From assembly GCA_030456405.1 (NCBI GenBank), contig JAKDNQ010000120.1:1-6661 (forward strand): DNA of 6,661 bases, given 5' to 3'. Made by a program: the position numbers and the translations under genes. The stretch is from Nitrospira sp. GTDB lineage: Bacteria; Nitrospirota; Nitrospiria; Nitrospirales; Nitrospiraceae. The notes beneath the pieces were generated by a model. That model was not told the origin of the DNA, made no database searches, and was given only the letters and a program-made list of their open reading frames with translations. Positions 1 to 5,307 of the stretch are shown in pieces (positions within the stretch are counted from its first letter, which is position 1; every line of letters starts with the position of its first letter).

Positions 1-7
1 ATCCAAC

Positions 8-43
8 CAAACAAACCAGATAGACCGAACAGACCAAATGAAC
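8..43. repeat. Degenerate 9-base tandem repeat
   Basis: Four contiguous units, CAAACAAAC, CAGATAGAC, CGAACAGAC and CAAATGAAC, fit CRRAYRRAC with no indels. The first 75 bases of the window hold no gene. This purine-rich periodic tract sits directly beyond the repeat end at 57-79 and may be part of the same element. Confidence 0.5.
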
Positions 44-56
44 AAGACAGGCTGGC

Positions 57-79
57 GGACTGTTTCAGCACCCTGCTAG
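57..79 (-). repeat. Third copy of the element end motif
   Basis: On the minus strand, CTAGCAGGGTGCTGAAACAG followed by TCC matches the repeat end at 1426-1448 at 21 of 23 bases. It contains the TAG stop codon of the PCP_red protein gene and continues into GCCAGCCTGTC. Its partner end, if there is one, lies outside the window. Confidence 0.65.
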
Positions 80-85
80 AGGGTG
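69..85 (-). terminator. Hairpin over the stop codon of the PCP_red protein gene (weak terminator candidate)
   Basis: CACCCT-CTAGC-AGGGTG on the minus strand forms a perfect six-base-pair stem with a five-base loop around the TAG stop. It is followed by CTGAAACAG rather than a U-run, so it would be at best a weak or factor-assisted terminator. It partly coincides with the repeat-element end. Confidence 0.3.
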
Positions 86-1077
86 TCTTCTCCCTTTAGA
101 TACCGGCGAAAGCGGTCCATCAAGTCGGCGCCGAGTGTCCCACCTTCCGGCTTCTTCATGTCTGGATCGGCAAAATGTTCACGAATTTCCTGGAGACGTT
201 TCTCTGCCTGCTCATTTCCTTGCAGCCGCTTGGTCTTCTCTAGCGCCGTATCAAACGCCTCAAAAGTCAGATTGTCGTACCCGAACGAGCGAATCCGTTT
301 GACAGCCTTCATCATAGCCTGATTTCGGAAGGTCGTCAGATGTTCCGAGTCAACCTCGGCGAGCCCAAGCTTCCGCGCCCTGCGTTCCGCGGCCTTACGG
401 ATTCCGCTACGCACAAAATCCGGGGACGTTTGCAGGCGCTTCCATGCCTCATCAGTCCACACAACTCGTTCCTGCGGCGTGTCCCACAACTGAACCAGTG
501 TCAACTCATCGATCCGAGTCACACCTCTCTCACGCGCCAAATCTTCAGTGTCCCGTTTCAGCATGTCCGTGACAAATTCAGCGGCGATCGGCGGCGACTG
601 TTTCAATTTCTCTTGCAGCTGGGATAACGCCCCCTCACTCCATTCCAACGGAGGGCCTGAAGCTTCGCGGATATTCCCCAGCGCTTCCACCTTTTCAAAG
701 AGTTCAACGTTTACCTCGAGATGGCCCCGCTCTTTGGCGATCTCTTCGGTAATTTGTTTGATCATGTGGCGCATGAATTCCGGAACCGTATCCAGCCGGT
801 CCTTGGCAGCGGCAGTCCAGGGGAGATGGCCTTCCATCATGTGCTCTGCGGCGTCCGCTATGCCGGACTCACCTCCCATACCACCCATCATTTGGCTCTT
901 GAACTGATCGAGAAGCTCCGCCGTAATCTCCACACAGCCAAGCTCTCGAGCTTTTTTTTCGGCGACCCGTCGAACCATACCACGCAAGAACAGTGGCGCC
1001 CGCTTTAAACGCTGGGAGGCTTCCTCCGTCCAACGGACATCGATCTCTACGGCATCATGCGAGTCTGGTGCATTCAT
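76..1077 (-). CDS. Protein with four tandem PCP_red (protochlorophyllide reductase C-terminal-like) repeats
   Basis: A 333-residue soluble, highly charged, helical protein of unknown function. Four units resemble the ~45-residue domain found at the C-terminus of the light-independent protochlorophyllide reductase subunit BchB/ChlB. They begin at Trp16, Trp87, Trp146 and Trp207, each with W(T/S)xxA. Units 1, 2 and 4 keep exact spacing: Trp, Pro 12 later, PxFxR, an Ala, and Gly at Trp+31 (P28/G47, P99/G118, P219/G238). Unit 3 has eight extra residues between Trp and Phe168 and lacks the Pro and Arg. No P-loop, Fe-S cysteine set, signal peptide or membrane segment is visible; the single Cys is at 48. 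A charged helical tail follows (about 254-333). The ATG at 1077 has AGGA eight bases upstream, 16 bases after ihfB. The TAG stop lies in a repeat-element end. No other bacteriochlorophyll gene is present. Confidence 0.8.
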   Translation of the reverse strand: MNAPDSHDAVEIDVRWTEEASQRLKRAPLFLRGMVRRVAEKKARELGCVEITAELLDQFKSQMMGGMGGESGIADAAEHMMEGHLPWTAAAKDRLDTVPEFMRHMIKQITEEIAKERGHLEVNVELFEKVEALGNIREASGPPLEWSEGALSQLQEKLKQSPPIAAEFVTDMLKRDTEDLARERGVTRIDELTLVQLWDTPQERVVWTDEAWKRLQTSPDFVRSGIRKAAERRARKLGLAEVDSEHLTTFRNQAMMKAVKRIRSFGYDNLTFEAFDTALEKTKRLQGNEQAEKRLQEIREHFADPDMKKPEGGTLGADLMDRFRRYLKGEDTL

Positions 1078-1093
1078 GATGAATGTCCTGTTA

Positions 1094-1372
1094 TCAATGG
1101 TTCAGAAGTTCCTTCAATTCTTTTCCGGCTTTGAAAAACGGGACTTTCTTGGCAGGAACCGCCACAGTCGCGCCGGTCTTGGGATTTCGCCCTTCTTTCA
1201 TCCGACGAGCCCGCAACCGAAAACTGCCGAAGCCTCGGATCTCCGTCTTATCGCCGTTTTTCAACGAATCTCTCACACAGTCGAAAATCGTATTGACGAC
1301 AACTTCCGCCTGCCGTTTCGTCAAGGTCGTGATCTGTTCGGATACGCGCTCAATAATTTGGGCCTTCGTCAT
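1094..1372 (-). CDS. ihfB: Integration host factor beta / HU-family DNA-bending protein
   Basis: A small basic protein that binds the DNA minor groove as a dimer, bends it, and takes part in nucleoid structure, replication, recombination and promoter architecture. The product has 92 residues, typical of the family. The helical dimerisation half runs to about residue 40. Then come EIRGFGSF (44-51), the DNA-contacting beta-arm with GRNPKTG (61-67, Pro64 being the intercalating position) and VPFFKAGKELKE (77-88). The start is ATG at 1372, preceded by a strong AAAGGGGGA. A frame extension upstream to 1459 would run into the repeat element and add 29 unconserved residues. Position downstream of rpsA and the MTKAQIIERV N-terminus favour the IHF-beta branch, but HU versus IHF is not certain. 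The gene is followed after 16 bases by the PCP_red protein gene, probably on one transcript. Confidence 0.9.
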   Translation of the reverse strand: MTKAQIIERVSEQITTLTKRQAEVVVNTIFDCVRDSLKNGDKTEIRGFGSFRLRARRMKEGRNPKTGATVAVPAKKVPFFKAGKELKELLNH

Positions 1373-1419
1373 AGTAGATTCCCCCTTTATGATGATGAAT
1401 CGACCTCTACGCCAATTCG

Positions 1420-1435
1420 ACCCTGCTAGCAGGGT
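1420..1435. repeat. Perfect 16-base palindrome upstream of ihfB
   Basis: ACCCTGCTAGCAGGGT is a perfect palindrome centred on GCTAGC, 48 bases before the ihfB start codon. Its right half is the beginning of the terminal repeat at 1427. It may be just the element end plus flank, or a protein-binding site serving the ihfB promoter region. Confidence 0.55.
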
Positions 1436-1445
1436 GCTCAAAAAG
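1427..1445 (+). repeat. Terminal inverted repeat, ihfB side
   Basis: TAGCAGGGTGCTCAAAAAG, followed by TCC. With the preceding C it matches the copy at 57-79 (read on the minus strand) at 21 of 23 bases, and the sppA-side end at 17 of 19. It forms the ihfB-proximal end of the 490-base unit. Confidence 0.7.
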
Positions 1446-1453
1446 TCCAGGCT

Positions 1454-1647
1454 TCTCACCCACCAGACCCGGCGGCTACTTCACCCGCCCGCCCTGAGTC
1501 TGCCAAAGCAGCCTCTTCGCCCAGGGACGTGCCTTCTCCCAAACAAGGCTGCAGCGAGCCGTCGCCTTATAGGGGGTGGATGGGATGATCCCAACTGCGC
1601 GCGACCTTCTCACCCGCCCACCCACTGGCACACAATTTTCACCCACC
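1454..1647 (+). repeat. Four dispersed copies of a TCACCCRCC tract
   Basis: Copies of TTC(TC)ACCCRCC lie at about 1454-1464, 1479-1489, 1606-1618 and 1636-1647, all in the same orientation on the plus strand. They give this part of the gap a strong pyrimidine bias. They are too irregularly spaced to be a CRISPR array or a simple tandem repeat. Confidence 0.4.
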
Positions 1648-1655
1648 CAACCCTC

Positions 1656-1672
1656 CGATTGCTTCGCAATCG
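1656..1672. repeat. Hairpin CGATTGC-TTC-GCAATCG
   Basis: A perfect seven-base-pair stem with a three-base loop, inside the sppA-ihfB gap. No flanking T-run of terminator type is present. Confidence 0.55.
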
Positions 1673-1775
1673 ATCTCCCGCGACGTGCCATTAGCCCGGG
1701 CGAGGGCCTTCCAACCCTCTATTTTTCTATGCCCTCTTTAGGGGAGTGGCCGGGCTGCCCTTTACTGCGCGCATC

Positions 1776-1804
1776 GAACGAGCACTTTCTGAATGTGCGC
1801 GTTC
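1776..1804. repeat. Imperfect palindrome GAACGAGCAC ... GTGCGCGTTC
   Basis: Ten-base arms with a single mismatch enclose nine bases. This is the longest stem in the gap and a good candidate for the core of a dispersed palindromic repeat. Confidence 0.55.
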
Positions 1805-1851
1805 TGCGAGCAAGAAGGGCACCTGGCCGCTCCCCTCTCTCCTTCTGAGGC

Positions 1852-1866
1852 CTCGCGTTGCGCGAG
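1852..1866. repeat. Hairpin CTCGCG-TTG-CGCGAG
   Basis: A perfect six-base-pair stem with a three-base loop, inside the sppA-ihfB gap. It is of the kind seen in REP-like intergenic palindromes. No terminator-type T-run accompanies it on either strand. Confidence 0.55.
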
Positions 1867-1897
1867 CAAGGGGATCGTCCCAGCTACCCCATCCCCC

Positions 1898-1916
1898 CTT
1901 TTTCAGCATCCTGCTA
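1898..1916 (-). repeat. Terminal inverted repeat, sppA side, containing the sppA stop codon
   Basis: On the minus strand this reads TAGCAGGATGCTGAAAAAG. Its first three bases are the TAG stop of sppA. It pairs with the inverted copy at 1427-1445. Confidence 0.7.
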
Positions 1917-2810
1917 AAACACCATGAGATACTTGAGCCCAACCCCGGAGTAAAAATCAAGCTTGGGGAAGAGCCCCGATATTCTGGATTCGATCAATTC
2001 CCTGAACGAAAATCGTCGGCGCGGCTCAATGACTTTCGGCTCGCCCTTGATGCCGGCCACTTCCGCTGCAAGCCTGATAGCCGCGTCGAGATCGCCGAGT
2101 TCGTCCACAAGCTTTGACGCTTTGGCCTGGCGGCCCGTGAAAATTCGACCATCCGCCAAAGCCTGCACAGCCGACACGTCGAGTCCACGCCCTTCCGCCA
2201 CCGCCTCAATAAACTGCTTATGGACATCGTCCATAACGGATTGAAGCAACGCCTGCTCTTCATCGCTCATCTTCCGGAGCGGCGATCCGACATCTTTAAA
2301 CCGGCCGCTCTTGATCACGATACCTTCGACCCCGATCTTCTTCAGTAGCCCTTCGACGTTCGCCATTTCCATGATGACCCCGATACTCCCCGTCAACGTC
2401 CCTGAATTGGCCATGATTCGATCGGTCGCCACGGCAATATAGTATCCTCCTGATGCCGCCACCGTACCCATCGACGCAATCACGGTCTTGTTGTTCTTGT
2501 GACGAAGCCGCTGGACGGCATCATGAATTTCTTGCGACGGCACCACCCCGCCGCCGGGACTGTCGATCCGCAACACAATCGCTTTCACGGAAGGGTTCTC
2601 GGCAAAACGCTTCAATTCGCCTATTGTAGATTGCGCATCGACAATAACCCCTTCAATACGTATTAATCCAACCCGATCCTCCATCGAAAAGTCGAGGTCG
2701 GGGAAAAACAGGTTCATGAGAAAGAGCAAGCCAAGTCCGATGCCGAGCGCCCAAAGCGCTCGACGCACTATTCCACGCTTGGCCGGCCTTCCTGATGGTT
2801 CGTCACTCAT
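1914..2810 (-). CDS. sppA: Signal peptide peptidase SppA, short 36K-type, membrane-anchored serine protease
   Basis: Cleaves leftover signal peptides and other membrane-associated peptides outside the cytoplasmic membrane. The protein has 298 residues, the one-domain short form (the E. coli-type enzyme is about twice as long). A basic N-terminus precedes one membrane segment (about 17-36). The Ser/Lys dyad is visible: Ser120 in GTVAASGGYY and Lys172 in KSGRFKDVGSP. The 52-residue spacing equals that of Bacillus subtilis SppA (S147, K199). Other family motifs are RIDSPGGG (81-88), LTGSIGV (139-145) and ADGRIFTGRQA (219-229). The ATG at 2810 has no strong Shine-Dalgarno sequence; expression may follow rpsA, 68 bases upstream. 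The stop TAG (1916-1914) lies inside the end of an intergenic repeat element, so the extreme C-terminus (around GLKYLMVF) may have been reset by insertion. Confidence 0.93.
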   Translation of the reverse strand: MSDEPSGRPAKRGIVRRALWALGIGLGLLFLMNLFFPDLDFSMEDRVGLIRIEGVIVDAQSTIGELKRFAENPSVKAIVLRIDSPGGGVVPSQEIHDAVQRLRHKNNKTVIASMGTVAASGGYYIAVATDRIMANSGTLTGSIGVIMEMANVEGLLKKIGVEGIVIKSGRFKDVGSPLRKMSDEEQALLQSVMDDVHKQFIEAVAEGRGLDVSAVQALADGRIFTGRQAKASKLVDELGDLDAAIRLAAEVAGIKGEPKVIEPRRRFSFRELIESRISGLFPKLDFYSGVGLKYLMVF

Positions 2811-2830
2811 AGTTCGATGCGTTGCTCATA

Positions 2831-2843
2831 GCACCGAGGGTGC
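2831..2843 (-). other. Small hairpin between rpsA and sppA
   Basis: GCACC-GAG-GGTGC can form a five-base-pair stem with a three-base loop, about 21 bases upstream of the sppA start, in a 68-base intergenic gap. There is no U-run, so it is not a convincing terminator. It could influence sppA translation, which also lacks a clear Shine-Dalgarno sequence. Confidence 0.25.
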
Positions 2844-2878
2844 GAAGGCCCACGGTTGCTGCGGTCTGATGGCCTGAC

Positions 2879-4594
2879 CTACTTCTCGTCCTCGTCTTGT
2901 CCTCGCTTCCGGTTCTGCTTCGCGGCACGACCCAGGCTTTGATCCAAAGCGCCTTGCGTGGCATGATATTCATCGACTGTCCGGCGATCGGAATCCATCT
3001 GGTGATCGCGCAAGCTGAGCGCAATCTTTCGCTCTTCACGATCGACCTTGATGATTTTGGCCGTCACTTCATCTTGCAGCTTGAATTTCTCTTCGAGCTT
3101 GGCCTGCGGATCGAGACCTGCCTCGCTGATGTGAATCAACCCTTCAACGCCCCCATCCAATTCGACAAAGATACCGAAGTCGGCAACCTTGCTGACCTTC
3201 CCGACCGCGACATCTCCAACCGCATAACGGCTTGGAATCTCATCGTCCCATGGATCACCCTTGAGTTGTTTATATCCGAGCGAGAGCCGCTCCTTTTCCT
3301 TGTCGATCCGTAAGACCACGGCTTCGACCTTCTGCCCCTTCTTGAAGAGTTCAGAGGGATGCTTGATATGTTTCGTCCACGACATATCAGAAATGTGGAT
3401 TAATCCATCGATGCCCTCTTCGAGTCCGACGAATGCGCCGAAGTCGGTCAGGCTCTTCACCTTTCCTTCAATGTGCGTCCCGATGGCATACTTTCCTTCC
3501 ACCATATCCCAGGGGTTCGGCGCAGTCTGCTTCATGCCGAGGGAAATCTTTCTGCTCGCCGTATCCACGTTTAGCACGGCGGCTTCAACCTGATCTCCAA
3601 TGGACACCACGCGTGATGGATGGCGTACCTCGTGCGTCCATGACATCACAGAGACATGCACGAGCCCTTCGACCCCAGGCTCAAGCTCGATAAACGCCCC
3701 ATAGTCGGTCAGGCTCACGACACGACCTCGAACACGGGTACCGATCGCATACTTAGTGGCCACGCCCGTCCAAGGATCGGCGCTCTTTTGTTTCAAGCCG
3801 AGTGAAATACGTCCGGTCTCTCGATCGTACTTGAGCACGCTCACTTCCACCTTATCGCCGATGTTGAACATTTCCGACGGATGGCCGACACGGCCCCACG
3901 ACATGTCCGTAATATGGAGCAGCCCGTCGATGCCACCGAGGTCGATGAACGCCCCGTAATCCGTGATGTTCTTCACCACGCCTTGGACCAATTGCCCTTC
4001 TTTCAATGTCGAGAGAGTCGTCTTCCGCTTTGAATCCCGCGTTTCTTCCAGGAGCACACGCCTGGATACCACGACGTTGCCGCGCCGATGATTGATCTTG
4101 ATAATCTTGAGAGGAAACGTACGCCCGATCAACCCGTCAAGATCCCGCACGGGATGCAGGTCGATCTGTGAGCCAGGCAGAAACGCCTTCACTCCGATAT
4201 CGACCATCATACCGCCCTTGATCCGTGCGACGATCTTCCCGTCGATGCTTTTGCCGTCGTTGAAGAGCTTTTCCAGCTCCTCCCAGATCTTCATCTTGTC
4301 GGCTTTTTCTTTGGAAAGAACCAGATTGCCGTCGGCGTCTTCGCACTCCTCGATATACACTTGAAGCCGATCGCCCACCTTGACGTTTTGGCGTTCCTCG
4401 GTGGAAAACTGATCGTTCGGAATCATCCCTTCGGATTTGTAGCCGATGTCCACGATCACCTTGTCTTTGGTCACGGCAACGACGCGGCCTTCCGTAATGG
4501 TGCCTTCCTCGAGGTTTTTGAACGTTTCCTCGTACAAGGCTGCTAAGGCTGCCCTGTCTAACTGCTGGTCACTCGATGGCAAAACCGTACTCAT
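2879..4594 (-). CDS. rpsA: 30S ribosomal protein S1
   Basis: S1 binds mRNA on the small ribosomal subunit and helps structured or weakly signalled messages enter initiation. The protein has 571 residues (E. coli 557) and six S1/OB-fold units, at about residues 31-96, 114-180, 199-268, 285-355, 372-442 and 458-528. Domains 3 to 6 carry the RNA-binding signature, for example TDYGAFIDL, TDYGAFIEL, TDFGAFVGL and ADFGIFVEL, each followed by an (E/D)GL(L/I/V)H(I/V)S-type motif. Domains 1 and 2 are divergent, as in ribosome-anchoring S1 domains. Short DPW or NPW linkers recur after domains 3, 4 and 5. The tail is charged (RKRGQDEDEK). The ATG at 4594 has a well-placed AGGA eight bases upstream. The distance from plsC is 56 bases and contains a candidate promoter and hairpins. 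Confidence 0.97.
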   Translation of the reverse strand: MSTVLPSSDQQLDRAALAALYEETFKNLEEGTITEGRVVAVTKDKVIVDIGYKSEGMIPNDQFSTEERQNVKVGDRLQVYIEECEDADGNLVLSKEKADKMKIWEELEKLFNDGKSIDGKIVARIKGGMMVDIGVKAFLPGSQIDLHPVRDLDGLIGRTFPLKIIKINHRRGNVVVSRRVLLEETRDSKRKTTLSTLKEGQLVQGVVKNITDYGAFIDLGGIDGLLHITDMSWGRVGHPSEMFNIGDKVEVSVLKYDRETGRISLGLKQKSADPWTGVATKYAIGTRVRGRVVSLTDYGAFIELEPGVEGLVHVSVMSWTHEVRHPSRVVSIGDQVEAAVLNVDTASRKISLGMKQTAPNPWDMVEGKYAIGTHIEGKVKSLTDFGAFVGLEEGIDGLIHISDMSWTKHIKHPSELFKKGQKVEAVVLRIDKEKERLSLGYKQLKGDPWDDEIPSRYAVGDVAVGKVSKVADFGIFVELDGGVEGLIHISEAGLDPQAKLEEKFKLQDEVTAKIIKVDREERKIALSLRDHQMDSDRRTVDEYHATQGALDQSLGRAAKQNRKRGQDEDEK

Positions 4595-4612
4595 GATGAG
4601 AATCCTACTCTT

Positions 4613-4626
4613 CCGACTGAAGTCGG
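4613..4626 (-). promoter_or_regulatory. rpsA leader hairpin beside the ribosome binding site
   Basis: The leader reads CCGAC-TTCA-GTCGG on the minus strand, a perfect 5-base-pair stem with a four-base loop. It lies immediately upstream of the AGGA Shine-Dalgarno sequence (AGGA, then eight bases, then the ATG at 4594). In Enterobacteria, ribosomal protein S1 represses its own translation through hairpins in the rpsA initiation region. A similar role here is an inference from position. Confidence 0.35.
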
Positions 4627-4635
4627 GTGCTGATG

Positions 4636-4666
4636 GTTATACACCGGCATTCACTCAGCCTTGCAA
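4636..4666 (-). promoter_or_regulatory. Possible sigma-70-type promoter for rpsA
   Basis: On the minus strand TTGCAA (4666-4661) stands 19 bases before TATAAC (4641-4636), which is 41 bases before the rpsA start codon. The -10 box matches the consensus at five of six positions and the -35 box at four of six, but the spacer is two bases longer than ideal. A separate promoter for rpsA inside the cmk-rpsA cluster is known in other bacteria. Here it is only a motif match. Confidence 0.3.
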
Positions 4667-4673
4667 ATGCCGG
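4644..4673 (-). other. Inverted repeat straddling the plsC stop codon
   Basis: A perfect 8-base inverted repeat, CCGGCATT / AATGCCGG, encloses 14 bases and spans the TGA stop of plsC. In the minus-strand RNA it would form a GC-rich stem between plsC and rpsA. No U-run follows, so it is not a standard intrinsic terminator. It could instead be a processing or stabilising hairpin, or could simply hinder readthrough before the separately expressed rpsA. Confidence 0.45.
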
Positions 4674-5307
4674 CACTGGACTGCTGGCTCGGAGACTCCA
4701 CGCCGCCTAAGGAGGCGATGCGATCCATGACGGTGCGACTGACTTCTTGATAAAACTGCTTGGTATCTCCACCCTCCTTATTCGGCGGAAACATGAGAGC
4801 CTCTCCATAGAACACGGTCACGGGACGGAAGCGCGGCCACATGGCTCCCGACGGCAACACATCGTACGTGCCTTTGAGATAGGCCGGAACCACAGGGCAT
4901 CCCGTCTGCGCGACAATCACTCCAATCCCCGGTTTGGCGGTTTGTAACCGGCCATCCTGGCTACGACTCCCTTCAGGAAAGATCACCACGACTTTTCCTT
5001 CCTTGATGAGAGCGACCGCCTTACCAAATGCGTCACGGTCCACCCTGCCGAGCCGCAGAGGAATCCATCCCAACCACTGACATATCGCCTTTAGGCCCGG
5101 AACCGGAAAGAGATCGCTACGCCCCAAATACCGGGCCCGCCGGCTCATCCCACAACCCAGGAGGGGAATATCCAGATAACTAGCATGGTTAGCCGCAACG
5201 ATAAACCCTCCGTTCCGGGGAACTGCGCCAACCACTCGATATCGAAAACACAACCAGCCGATAGTCCTGACGAGGCCCCACAAGATGCCATAGACAACCG
5301 AACTCAC
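4651..5307 (-). CDS. plsC: 1-acyl-sn-glycerol-3-phosphate acyltransferase
   Basis: Transfers an acyl chain to the sn-2 position of lysophosphatidic acid to give phosphatidic acid, at the inner face of the cytoplasmic membrane. The protein has 218 residues. The acyltransferase motifs appear in order: NHASYLD (40-46, the catalytic NHxxxxD), LGRSDLF (61-67), FPEGSRS (110-116) and PVVPAYL (138-144). A hydrophobic N-terminal segment (about 4-20) may dip into the membrane. The start is GTG at 5307, overlapping the cmk TGA stop as GTGA. No good Shine-Dalgarno sequence precedes it, so translation probably depends on ribosomes finishing cmk. The last ~18 residues are Ser/Gln-rich and look unconserved. 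A cmk-plsC-rpsA order is known in other bacteria. Paralogues of this family can use other acyl acceptors, so the exact lysophospholipid is inferred. Confidence 0.9.
   Translation of the reverse strand: MSSVVYGILWGLVRTIGWLCFRYRVVGAVPRNGGFIVAANHASYLDIPLLGCGMSRRARYLGRSDLFPVPGLKAICQWLGWIPLRLGRVDRDAFGKAVALIKEGKVVVIFPEGSRSQDGRLQTAKPGIGVIVAQTGCPVVPAYLKGTYDVLPSGAMWPRFRPVTVFYGEALMFPPNKEGGDTKQFYQEVSRTVMDRIASLGGVESPSQQSSAGICKAE

Larger units (their letters stand above)
1427..1916. mobile_element. 490-base unit with terminal inverted repeats (MITE/REP-like), filling the sppA-ihfB gap
   Basis: The gap between sppA and ihfB is bounded by TAGCAGGGTGCTCAAAAAG at 1427-1445 and, inverted, CTTTTTCAGCATCCTGCTA at 1898-1916. 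These are 19-base ends matching at 17 positions. Open frames inside are short, overlap on both strands, have no plausible ribosome binding sites and give low-complexity Arg/Ser/Pro-rich peptides, so I call no gene here. The interior holds several hairpins (1656-1672, 1776-1804, 1852-1866) and four copies of a TCACCCRCC tract. No obvious target-site duplication is visible. This resembles a non-autonomous, palindrome-ended chromosomal repeat. Mobility is inferred from the ends alone, and the stretch could also be a cluster of degraded smaller repeats. Confidence 0.5.

Noticed and set aside
1386..1415. TTGGCG ... CATAAA as an ihfB promoter
   Set aside because: Four of six matches in each box with an 18-base spacer. 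The transcription start would fall in or beyond the Shine-Dalgarno sequence, leaving no usable leader.
1373..1459. Upstream extension of the ihfB frame to 1459 (29 extra residues)
   Set aside because: The extension runs through the repeat element end and has no family similarity. The ATG at 1372 has a strong Shine-Dalgarno sequence and gives a normal-length protein.
1454..1647. TCACCCRCC copies as a CRISPR array
   Set aside because: The repeats are only about 10 bases, irregularly spaced and imperfect, with no regular spacers and no cas genes.
1476..1691. 71-codon minus-strand frame in the sppA-ihfB gap
   Set aside because: The product is Arg/Gly-rich and low in complexity, has no recognisable family or ribosome binding site, and overlaps frames on the other strand inside a repeat-like region.
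1083..1694. 203-codon plus-strand frame covering ihfB antisense and part of the gap
   Set aside because: Most of it is the antisense shadow of ihfB and the rest is repeat sequence. The Ser/Arg/Pro-rich product resembles no known protein.
4644..4673. Intrinsic terminator after plsC
   Set aside because: The stem is good but no U-run follows on the minus strand.
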